Positions 8,525 through 16,096 of a DNA stretch of 20,628 nucleotides are shown one piece after another (position 1 is the first letter of the stretch; each line of letters begins with the position of its first letter). This DNA comes from Pirellulales bacterium (lineage in GTDB: Bacteria > Planctomycetota > Planctomycetia > Pirellulales > JAICIG01), in contig JAICIG010000092.1 in assembly GCA_025924495.1 (NCBI GenBank), positions 1-20,628 on the forward strand, read 5' to 3'. The notes beneath the pieces are model-generated. The model was not told where the DNA came from, searched no databases, and worked only from the letters and a program-made list of their open reading frames with translations. Made by a program: the position numbers and the translations under genes.

Positions 8525-10612
8525 TCAGGCAAGCAATTCTTGCAGTACGCGCAGCGTCACAGGCTTGACCACGTGGCAATCAATTCCCGCCGCTTGCGAT
8601 CGCAGACGGTCCTCTTCACGCCCCAGGCCGGTGAGCGCCACCAAAACGGCGCGTCGGCCCGTCTGCTCGAGGCGCTGGCGAATTTGGCGCGCCAGCTCAT
8701 AACCGCTCATGGCCGAGAGGGCGAGTTCCAGAAAGACGACGTCTGGTGGAGCGGTCTCGACGGCCTCGAGCGCTTGGTCGCAATCGAAGGCAATGCTCAC
8801 TTCGTGGCCTTGGGACTTTAATAACGCGCCGAGGCTCTGGGCCGCGTCCGTATTTTCATCGATCACGAGAATCCTGCGAACCGAAGCCGGCTGCGGGCAG
8901 CCCTCGGCGCTCGGCGCTATTGACGCCTCTGTCTGCAATGCAGCCAGCGAAAGTGGAAGCCGTACAACGAATTCGCTCCCTTTACCCGGGCCTTCGCTAG
9001 AGACGGCGACTGTGCCGCCGTGCAGCTCCGTCAGGCTGCGCACGAGCGACAGCCCAATGCCAAGCCCCCCCATCGCCTGCGCCGCGCCCTGGGGCGATTG
9101 GACGAACATGTCGAACAAGTGCGGCAACTGCTCGGGCGGAATGCCAATCCCCACGTCGCGCACGCGCACCTCGGCGACATCGTTAACCTGTCTGGCAGAA
9201 AGCCAAATCTGGCCGCCGGGCTTCGAGTATTTCGCCGCATTGTTGAGCAAGTTCACAAAAATTTGCCGCAGCCGCGCTCGGTCGCCCCGGAGCCGCATGG
9301 GTTCGTCAGGCAGCGAAACGGTCAAATCCTGGCGCCGCTCTGCGATCAGCGGCCGGCTTGTTTCGACGGCCTCGTGTAACATCGCCGCCAAATCGACGAT
9401 TGTCGGCGACAACTCGAACTTCCCCTTGCTGATCCGCGAGATGTCGAGCAGGTCGTCGACTAACCGAGTCAGTTGTTCGACCTGCCGATCGATAATATCG
9501 CGCGCCATTTCCAGTTCCGAACCGCTGGCGACCCCCGGCCGCATCAGCTCGATGCAGGTTTTGATCGGCGCCAGCGGGTTTCTCAGTTCGTGCGCCAGCA
9601 TGGCAAGGAAGTCGGCCTTGCGCCGGTCGGCGTCGCGAAGCTCCTCAAAGAGCCTTGCATTTTCGATGGCGATTCCAGCTCGTCTTGCCAGATCTTCGGC
9701 AGCCGCGAGGTCGGCGGCGTCGTAGCGGCGCCCCGACTCGGCCGCAACAAACAACACGACGCCCAGCGGCGCGCCGCGCGTTTTGATCGGTACGCACATA
9801 TACGACTTCGGGGCCAGTTCGCGCAGCTTCTCGAGGTGGGCTTCGTCCGCCGCTAATCCGGACAAAAGCGATTCCGGAATCTCCTCGACCAGCTCCGAGC
9901 GGCCCGTGCGCAACACATACAGCGCTCCCCGCGCCTCATCACGCCCCAGAGGATAACGTTGTAACCACTCCTGGATCGACGCGGCTTTTGACGGATCGAC
10001 GTGCGCCGGGGGAAGCTGGCGGAGCGAACCATCCGCCTCGGCAAGGAACAGGATGCACCAATCGGCAAACAGGGCCGCCGCCAATTGCCCGATCTTTTGT
10101 AGCGTCGCCTCCAAGTCGACCAGCGAACTCAAGGCTGCGCTGGCGTCGGCCAGGAAGCGCAATGTCTGCTCGGATCGTTTCCTCGCAGAGATATCACGGG
10201 CAATTCCGGTGAAGAAGGTGCGATCGTTCCAACGGAACTCGCTGATGGCCAGCTCCAGGGGAAACGTCGTTCCATCGCGCCGCAATCCGATCGCCTCTTG
10301 AAATTTTCCGACGATGTTCGCGTCGGCGACCCAGGCATGCTCGACAGCGCCATGATCATCTGCTCTTCGGGCGACGGGCGAGATGAGCGTGCTGATGTTT
10401 CGGCCAATCGCCTCTTGGGCGCTTACGCCGAAGATTCGTTCCGCCGCCGGATTGAAGCTCTCGACCAACCCCATCTGATTGACGGTAAGGATGGCGTCGA
10501 GAGCATGATCTACAATTGAGCGCAACCGCGCCTCGGCGGCCGACAGCTCGTCCACTTGCTGCCGAAGTCGCCCGGCGAGGGGCTCGCCGCTATTGGACTC
10601 TTGCGATAACAT
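8525..10612 (-). CDS. Hybrid sensor histidine kinase (PAS-GAF-HisKA-HATPase-REC) with Glu at the receiver phosphosite
   Basis: A 695-residue soluble kinase. The ATG at 10610-10612 follows AAGGGGG at good spacing; a GTG at 10618 is the alternative. Domains: PAS (about 26-143), GAF (about 158-320), HisKA with phospho-His341 in LAHELRNPL, HATPase (about 440-555) with N-box Asn458, G1 DVGIG (D486) and G2 GGLGIGLSL, and a C-terminal receiver (578-695). No membrane segment is seen, so it probably senses a cytoplasmic signal through PAS/GAF. In the receiver the acidic pair (D585, E586), T661 and K683 are kept. The residue where Asp is expected, 44 after D585, is Glu629 (codon at 8728-8726, GAA) in VVFLELAL. 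Phosphorelay through this receiver is therefore doubtful, while the kinase core looks intact. No response regulator gene is adjacent, so the partner is unknown. Confidence 0.95.
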   Translation of the reverse strand: MLSQESNSGEPLAGRLRQQVDELSAAEARLRSIVDHALDAILTVNQMGLVESFNPAAERIFGVSAQEAIGRNISTLISPVARRADDHGAVEHAWVADANIVGKFQEAIGLRRDGTTFPLELAISEFRWNDRTFFTGIARDISARKRSEQTLRFLADASAALSSLVDLEATLQKIGQLAAALFADWCILFLAEADGSLRQLPPAHVDPSKAASIQEWLQRYPLGRDEARGALYVLRTGRSELVEEIPESLLSGLAADEAHLEKLRELAPKSYMCVPIKTRGAPLGVVLFVAAESGRRYDAADLAAAEDLARRAGIAIENARLFEELRDADRRKADFLAMLAHELRNPLAPIKTCIELMRPGVASGSELEMARDIIDRQVEQLTRLVDDLLDISRISKGKFELSPTIVDLAAMLHEAVETSRPLIAERRQDLTVSLPDEPMRLRGDRARLRQIFVNLLNNAAKYSKPGGQIWLSARQVNDVAEVRVRDVGIGIPPEQLPHLFDMFVQSPQGAAQAMGGLGIGLSLVRSLTELHGGTVAVSSEGPGKGSEFVVRLPLSLAALQTEASIAPSAEGCPQPASVRRILVIDENTDAAQSLGALLKSQGHEVSIAFDCDQALEAVETAPPDVVFLELALSAMSGYELARQIRQRLEQTGRRAVLVALTGLGREEDRLRSQAAGIDCHVVKPVTLRVLQELLA

Positions 10613-11297
10613 CGCCACCCCCTTCGTAGCGCTCGGGCGCGGAAAGACGGCCAGAACTCTGCTTGTCGCCGGCCGCGGCTTGTTCCGCAGCGGCGACTAG
10701 CTGGCTGGCGAGCTGACAAACGCCTCGAGCGATCGGCAAATTGCCGCATAGTTTTTGTCGGCGTCGATCTCGGGTTTTCCAAGACGCCGCAGACCGGCTG
10801 CGGCGATCCGGCTTCCTCTCTCCCGACGACAGGCGTTCGGTCATGAGCCGATTGGGCGCGAGTGAAGCAACCCTCATGCCGAACTGCGATTACCTTTGAC
10901 CATCAAGCGTCGTCCTTCACTGGCAGCGCCGTTCTTCATATGAATGCGGCCTATTGCCGCCCGATATGGCGCGATGGCTTGGATCGCCAATCTCATCCGC
11001 TCTACTCCAGCGCGCTGAATAGCACAACCCGTGCGGGTGATGAAGGTCAATCGCTCGGCATGCGATGCCCAGGACAAGGTGTCGCGGCGACGCTGTCGGC
11101 ATTCGTTCCGATGGCAGCATGCTTGAGCTTGGCTCACTAATGACGAACGCAAAGATTGCGCGTCGCTCCTTTGGCTCCCACCCGACAGTTCGATTGCCAA
11201 CTGGGCGACCTTTCTGTGGAAGCGAGGGCGCTTTTATATGCCCCAGCGTTGCGCGGATGCGCGCGTCGGCGTTCCGCCGCAAATTCCCCTAGGGCCG
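10613..11297. other. Long intergenic gap, no gene found
   Basis: About 685 bp between two minus-strand genes. Several short open frames occur on both strands, but they overlap one another, have composition unlike proteins and lack good start sites. I see no tRNA-like cloverleaf, strong terminator or long repeat. It may hold the kinase promoter. Confidence 0.45.
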
Positions 11298-12554
11298 TTA
11301 CCGAAGGCGAATACCGGAGTCGGTTTGTCGAGCCATTTCGGTTCGCTCGACGAGGGGCGCGGCGTGCCTGCTGAGACGCTGGCTAAAGGCGCGGGCGCCC
11401 GAAGCGAGCAGATGGTGCGAGTCGAGAAATTGCTCTTCGGCAATCCACTCGCGACCGTTGATGAGTGGCATGGCAAATCGGCTGCTGAGGCGCTCGAGGT
11501 AGGCATCGAGCTGTTGCCAGGCCCGCTCAGAATACCAACCGCGGAAGGTATCGCCCTCGGGCATCAGCACGAGCGCCGCGGCAATTTGCTCGCGCTCGCA
11601 GGTGTCGATCAACTCTTCCAAGGCCTGGCAAGCGGCCGAGCCAAACGCGAAGCGGGCCAGGCGCGGTTCGTAGGTCCGTCGAGCCGCTTCCAGTCCGAAT
11701 TCATGCCGTTGGGGCGTTCGCGCCTCGTCGGCCACGGCGCTCCAGCCATGCTCGTCAAACTTCGAGAAGTAATGACCGCGGCCGTCGGGTGGGATGAATG
11801 CTGGCCAGATTGTGCGCAAGATCGGAAAGCGATGCGCCCAAACCGGAGTGAACCAGGCCAGCCACCACTGGCGCCGCAGTCGCTGTTCGGGAAAGTGCGA
11901 TTGCGTGTGACGCTCAATCAGGGGTATCTCATTCAGCCACACGCGCTCAGCAGGACTGGCGTCGATGTCGAACGAGGCGGGCGCCGAGAACATTGCCGGC
12001 AAGACCTCGATCAACACCAGATCGGGACGGATTCCTTCCGTCAACAGCCGCTTGAAATACACCAATTCCGTAAATGGTCCGGCGCCCGGGATGCCAAAGT
12101 TATAAACTGCAATAGGGTGCTTTAAATAATTGGCGAGTTGCTGCTCAACCGACCTGGCATCGAGCCCGTTATTCGTACGGGAAGTGCCCAGCATCAGCAC
12201 CAGCGGGCTATTGGCTGGCGCCTCGGCGATTCTCTTCTGAAGTTGGTGCAGCTTATCGCCGTAGAGCGGATCGCGCCATTGTGGCAAGCATAGTTCAATC
12301 GCCGCGGCCATGCTCAACTGCAGCGCGACAAAGACCGTTAGAGCCCAACCAAGCGTCGCGCGGCCGCGACGATCGAGACCCGGCTTGCGAGACAGCAGGC
12401 GCCTTTTCCAATCCCGCACGACATTCTTTCGTCGGAAGACATCGACGGGACCGGCGCGCTGGTTGAAGCTGCCGGAATTCCGCCGACTGGTATGCCCGCT
12501 CAAAGATAATGAATCGGCCATTTTTTGGGGGCGGCATGGTAGCAACTCGCCCAT
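11298..12554 (-). CDS. Membrane-anchored SGNH/DUF1574-like protein
   Basis: A 418-residue protein with a basic N-terminal segment and one membrane anchor (about 66-90, TLGWALTVFVALQLSMAAAI), so the main domain is likely periplasmic. Block I is LVLMLGTSRTNNG with candidate nucleophile S125. The next block is YNFGIPGAGP (151-160), and DLVLIEVLP (178-186) is a core strand. Near the C-terminus LDSHHLLASGA gives a DxxH pair (D378, H381). This arrangement fits SGNH hydrolases, and the LGTSR plus DxHHL wording recalls DUF1574/AlgX-like proteins linked to polysaccharide acetylation or export. Activity is not proven. The start is uncertain: ATGs at 12554 and 12521 both lack a clear ribosome site, and the first 45 residues look poorly conserved. 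No polysaccharide genes are adjacent. Confidence 0.75.
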   Translation of the reverse strand: MGELLPCRPQKMADSLSLSGHTSRRNSGSFNQRAGPVDVFRRKNVVRDWKRRLLSRKPGLDRRGRATLGWALTVFVALQLSMAAAIELCLPQWRDPLYGDKLHQLQKRIAEAPANSPLVLMLGTSRTNNGLDARSVEQQLANYLKHPIAVYNFGIPGAGPFTELVYFKRLLTEGIRPDLVLIEVLPAMFSAPASFDIDASPAERVWLNEIPLIERHTQSHFPEQRLRRQWWLAWFTPVWAHRFPILRTIWPAFIPPDGRGHYFSKFDEHGWSAVADEARTPQRHEFGLEAARRTYEPRLARFAFGSAACQALEELIDTCEREQIAAALVLMPEGDTFRGWYSERAWQQLDAYLERLSSRFAMPLINGREWIAEEQFLDSHHLLASGARAFSQRLSRHAAPLVERTEMARQTDSGIRLR

Positions 12555-12690
12555 TCCGACTCAAGATTGACGGCCTAAGAGCATCTCCGCCGGGTAGGGT
12601 CGGCTCCAGACATGTCGCAAACCAAAGGTAAATCGCAGCTAGCAGCGCAAACGTCGTCCAACGTTCAGCCGCAGAACCAACCGAAGTTTT

Positions 12691-12711
12691 GTAGGGTGGG
12701 CACTGCCCACC
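12691..12711 (+). repeat. Dispersed palindrome, copy 1 (left end of element)
   Basis: GTAGGG followed by the palindrome GGTGGGCA/TGCCCACC with one mismatched centre position, then CAGAACTGCCGCAGTGCG. The same sequence heads the copies at 17933 and, inverted, at 20146. The translated reverse strand gives the words GGQCPPY, so frames crossing it should not be trusted as genes. Confidence 0.85.
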
Positions 12712-12855
12712 AGAACTGCCGCAGTGCGTGATTCCAGGTTTGGCGCCGAAATGGAAGCAGAGCTTATTTGCTTTTCCTCGGCGACACACAGATGCGCTAG
12801 CCACCGTGTTGGCTATTCATGACTTTACCGCTCGGCAGCGCGTCCTCACAGCGCT

Positions 12856-12876
12856 GGTGGGCAGTGCCCACCCTAC
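12856..12876 (-). repeat. Dispersed palindrome, copy 2 (inverted right end of element)
   Basis: The reverse complement of the 12691 motif (GGTGGGCAGTGCCCACC then CTAC). It closes the element begun at 12691 and is followed four bases later by the second direct repeat. Confidence 0.85.
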
Positions 12877-13134
12877 GAGACTCCCGCCGGGCAGGGTTAG
12901 GCTCCGGACATCTCGCAAACCAAAGGTAAATCGCAGCTAGCAGCGCAAGCGTCGTCCAACGTTCAGCCGCAGAACCAGCCGAACATTTGGCCCCGAATTC
13001 GCAGTCGGCTTACTGAACGCCGTCTAAAGTACACTGCCCAACCGCTGGACGAAGCAGGTGCAGATAGGAAGCTAGCAGGGGCTATGCTCGCGGAGGTGGA
13101 ATGGATCGCCAAGGGACGCGCGCCACGCCCGGCG

Positions 13135-14157
13135 CTAGGGCGATTTCCAGCAGCCCGTAATCGTTCGTACAACCGCCATTGCGGAGACGTCCGAATTGCT
13201 GCTCACGATCGCCAAATATCGTTGCCGCCGCGGAAACCAGCGGACCGTCGCTGAAAACACCGAGTTGCTGCCGTTGTGATAGGCCGTCGGGCCCGGTTCG
13301 GAATCGACTTCATGAAAGAATATTCCGTATCCGGACCAGATCTCTTTTGCAGGTTCGACCAGCACCCGATGATCCAGCGCTTCGCAATCGAAAGTGAGCA
13401 TGGAATCGAAGTTCGCCCGCCAGCGCACCAGATCCGAAATAGAGGAGAGCAGGCCGCCATTTCCAATCAAGTTCCACGAAGCACGATCGCCGCCGCCCGT
13501 TGGCGGGCGCCACTCCCAATCTCCGACGTAACCGCAGGCGATAGGCGAAGCTTCCGACGGAACGAAGACGTAACGAGTATCATGCATTCCCAGGGGTTCT
13601 AAGACCGCGCGGCGCAGAACTTCCTCGAATCGTTCTCCTTCGATCTTTTCGACGATGGCCGCCAGCAAGGTATAGCCGGCATTCGAGTACGACCAACGCT
13701 CGCCGGGCGAAAACAGCAGTCGAGTGCGACGGATCTGTTCCCAGAACATCTCTCGCGACAGCGGCGCATAGTCGTCAGCGATCGCGTACTCTCGCTCGCC
13801 GCCCGCCAGGTCGAGAAAGTCGGCCAGGCCTGAAGAATGAGTAAGCAAGTGATGAATCCGAATGCCCGCGACTTCAGGGGCGAGCCCATGCGCGAACTCG
13901 CCGACTTGCTGTTCGAGCGATAAACGCTGCTCGCTTTCCAATTTCCGGATGGTCGCGGCGGTGAAGGTTTTGGTTACCGAGCAGATATCGAACAGCGTCG
14001 ACGCGGAGACTTCGCTTCCCCCAGCGGAAATGCGGCCAAACGTGCGTACAATCGCTTCCTCCGCGCTGTCGCAGATAGCGACCGCTCCGGCGAAGCGCGA
14101 CCTCTGCAGCCGATCGAACACCGCGGCCATTCGCTCGTGCTGCGTCACGCTGAACAT
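13135..14157 (-). CDS. Serine hydrolase of the beta-lactamase / class C penicillin-binding fold (PF00144 type)
   Basis: A 340-residue protein with all three active-site motifs of the serine beta-lactamase superfamily: SxxK as S60-V-T-K63, YxN as Y157-S-N159, and HNG (294-296) in place of KTG. HLLTHSSGL (103-111), FSPGERWSYSNAGYTLL (149-165) and GNGGLLSSISDL (232-243) are family signatures. Members include esterases, D-aminopeptidases and carboxypeptidase-like enzymes; few are true beta-lactamases, so resistance should not be inferred. There is no signal peptide at the chosen ATG (14155-14157), which is unusual because many relatives are exported; a cytoplasmic esterase or peptidase is likely. 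GGGA lies upstream but is not ideal. Flanking genes are on the same strand but far away, so it is probably a single-gene unit. Confidence 0.88.
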   Translation of the reverse strand: MFSVTQHERMAAVFDRLQRSRFAGAVAICDSAEEAIVRTFGRISAGGSEVSASTLFDICSVTKTFTAATIRKLESEQRLSLEQQVGEFAHGLAPEVAGIRIHHLLTHSSGLADFLDLAGGEREYAIADDYAPLSREMFWEQIRRTRLLFSPGERWSYSNAGYTLLAAIVEKIEGERFEEVLRRAVLEPLGMHDTRYVFVPSEASPIACGYVGDWEWRPPTGGGDRASWNLIGNGGLLSSISDLVRWRANFDSMLTFDCEALDHRVLVEPAKEIWSGYGIFFHEVDSEPGPTAYHNGSNSVFSATVRWFPRRQRYLAIVSSNSDVSAMAVVRTITGCWKSP

Positions 14158-14575
14158 GATTCATTTCCCGAGTCGGGCACGATCGTACGGTGCAGCCAGG
14201 CATAGGAGAATGCCAGACACGCATCTTTTGCCCAGGCAGTCAGCACCGGCACGCCGGGCGCCTGGGGTGCGGCCGATGTTCCATTCTAACCGCTTAACGG
14301 ATAGATCCAGGCGCACAGGATCCTCGTTGGCCAATCGCGGAAAGTGGATGTCTAATTTGCCGACCAGGCGAAATGAGTGGGTGTCTGCTATTCTGGCGCT
14401 CGGGTAGGATCACGGCACAATCAACTCGTGAGCGGCCGGTTTGGGTTGGTGTAGAACTAACTGCTCTTCAGCAGGAGCAACCGGACGTCGTCCCAACCGT
14501 GCTGAGAGCCGCGTGTCGTGGTTGTCAGCACTGCAAGAACTCATGGTTACCTCACGGTTGTCCGTACAACCCGAG
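14158..14575. other. Intergenic gap, no gene found
   Basis: This gap lies between the end of the TPR gene and the start of the serine hydrolase gene. Short open frames on both strands look like noise. No strong terminator hairpin with a T-run was found after 14576 on the minus strand. Confidence 0.4.
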
Positions 14576-16054
14576 TTACTTTTGCTTGACGAACGTCAGC
14601 CCCGGATCGTCTGACGGGCCTTGCAACGGCTTGAAACGGAAACGGTCGGCTCCGTCGGTAATCACCTGCGCAACCATCGACCCATTGTTCGGACCCTGTA
14701 AGGTCAACGTCGCCGCAGCCAACGTATAGTTGCCGGAAATGGTCTGGACCTGACCCTGTCGCGTGAAGTTCCATGTGTATGTTTTGTTGGGCGCAAAATC
14801 GAGCGTGAAGACCGAGCCATCGTCTCGGTTGGCACGCCAGCTGCCAATGAGCGCCGCCGGGTCGACCGGCTTGACGTCCGGACTTGGCGCCGCCGGCGGT
14901 GGCGGTGGCGGGGCTTGTGTTGCGGCGTCGTCATCTACCATACGCAGGAGTTTCGCTGCAAGCTTTTCGCTGGGCTCGAGAGCGGTCACTCGCTCGAGCT
15001 GATTTTTGGCGTCGGCGGTGCGTCCCGCGCTGATGTAATGATAGGCCAGCAGAAACCGAGCGTCCGGCTTATTCGGGTGAGAATCGACGTAATTCTCCAG
15101 CGCCGCAAGTTGCGACTGGTAGTGTTGCATGTTGGAGTAGACGCTACTGAGCGTCGTCCAGTCCCAGCCGGGGCCGGTGGCCAGCACGGAATGAATCGTG
15201 GCGGCGGCCCGGAAGTAGTCTTTCATTGCGAACAGAATCAGACCGCGCAGCTCATGTGCGGCGGCATCATAAGGCTGATTGTTAATGACAAGATCGACGA
15301 GCGACAGGGCTTTCGCATAATCGCCGGTGCGAAACTTATCGATCGCCAGGCCGACGGCAGGATTGTCGACGTCGGGAAGCTTGGCGCCGGTCGGAACGGG
15401 GACCGGCCGGCCATAATTAAAGGTGGTGGTTACTGCCGGGTCGTTATAAGGGTTGTAGTAGGGAACATATCCACTGTTGTACCATTGGCTTCCCTGGCCC
15501 CAACCGCCGGTTCCCCAGGCCGGCGGATAATTGGCGTTCGCATAGCCGCCCATGCCCGAACCAGTGCCGAAGCGGTCCCATGTATTCAGCGGCGCCGAAC
15601 TGCTCGTGAGGACTGCCGACAGCGACGGCAACGCAGGCGGACTCGTATAGCCGCCGAAGCCGTTGCCATACCTGTGATTGTTCCAGTGGCCGTTGTACCA
15701 AGAATAAGGATGAGCGTTGGACCAGGAATTCCCCGCGCCGCGGAACGTTTGGGCCGCCACGCTTCCAGGCCAGCCGGCGCCGCTTCCCTGCCAGCCGGGG
15801 TTGCCTGCCACGGCGCCGAACCCACCGCCGGGCGCGGCTCCGATTCCGGGGCGGAATCCCGCAGCGGGAGCTCCGCCTCCGTGCCACCCTCCACCGGCAA
15901 TGCCGCCGCCCGTGCGCCATCCTACGCCTCCGAAACCTGCACCTGGAACGGCGCCGCCAGCTCCGCCGCCGCCGGTCTGAGCGTGTGCCATTGCCGAGGC
16001 GAAGCACAACGTGAGAAGAAACACGGAAGTCACGCGGTTCGCGCCGTTGTTCAT
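14576..16054 (-). CDS. Secreted Gly-rich TPR protein with C-terminal beta-domain
   Basis: A 492-residue exported protein. AAGGG lies 8 bases before the ATG at 16052-16054. Residues 1-25 form a signal peptide cut near AHA/QT. Residues 27-110 are Gly/Ala/Trp-rich with GGG runs, and 110-215 are Tyr/Asn/Pro-rich (WYNGHWNNHRYGNG, YVPYYNPYND). Residues about 232-372 hold three or more TPR-like helical pairs (AIDKFRTGDYAKALSLVDLVI, AHELRGLILFAMKDYFRAAAT, ARFLLAYHYISAGRTADAKNQL). A Pro linker (381-390) leads to a C-terminal beta-rich domain (about 400-492, LIGSWRANRDDGSVFTLDF), like the small lipocalin-like domains that measure deviation from a control state. The role is unknown; protein interaction at the cell surface is likely. 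It sits 42 bp downstream of the NTF2-like gene in a probable operon. Confidence 0.88.
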   Translation of the reverse strand: MNNGANRVTSVFLLTLCFASAMAHAQTGGGGAGGAVPGAGFGGVGWRTGGGIAGGGWHGGGAPAAGFRPGIGAAPGGGFGAVAGNPGWQGSGAGWPGSVAAQTFRGAGNSWSNAHPYSWYNGHWNNHRYGNGFGGYTSPPALPSLSAVLTSSSAPLNTWDRFGTGSGMGGYANANYPPAWGTGGWGQGSQWYNSGYVPYYNPYNDPAVTTTFNYGRPVPVPTGAKLPDVDNPAVGLAIDKFRTGDYAKALSLVDLVINNQPYDAAAHELRGLILFAMKDYFRAAATIHSVLATGPGWDWTTLSSVYSNMQHYQSQLAALENYVDSHPNKPDARFLLAYHYISAGRTADAKNQLERVTALEPSEKLAAKLLRMVDDDAATQAPPPPPPAAPSPDVKPVDPAALIGSWRANRDDGSVFTLDFAPNKTYTWNFTRQGQVQTISGNYTLAAATLTLQGPNNGSMVAQVITDGADRFRFKPLQGPSDDPGLTFVKQK

Positions 16055-16096
16055 TTCGGAACCCTTGTGGATGGTCGACTGACTCTTTCTTCGCCG

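Larger units (their letters stand above)
12585..12983. repeat. Composite repeat: ~100-bp direct repeats flanking a palindrome-bounded segment
   Basis: Two copies of an about 100-bp sequence lie in direct orientation at 12585-12685 and 12881-12983. They differ at only about seven positions and share long exact runs around gcaaaccaaaggtaaatcgc and gtcgtccaacgttcagccgc. Between them is a segment bounded by inverted copies of a palindromic motif: 12691-12711 (GTAGGGTGGG-cac-TGCCCACC type) and its reverse complement at 12856-12876. The interior, about 145 bp, recurs in diverged form at 17933-18080. No transposase is present. It could be a MITE-like insertion with a large duplicated flank, or a duplication event around a dispersed repeat. 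Confidence 0.8.

Noticed and set aside
8709..9725. 338-codon plus-strand open frame
   Set aside because: Antisense to the histidine kinase; Ser/Arg-rich noise without motifs.
11238..12125. 295-codon plus-strand open frame
   Set aside because: Antisense to the SGNH-like gene and lacks recognisable domains.
12295..12804. 169-codon minus-strand open frame
   Set aside because: Half overlaps the SGNH-like gene in another frame and half translates the dispersed repeat (GGQCPPY).
13135..14157. Antibiotic-resistance beta-lactamase
   Set aside because: The fold motifs are shared by esterases and peptidases, the third motif is HNG not KTG, and there is no export signal.
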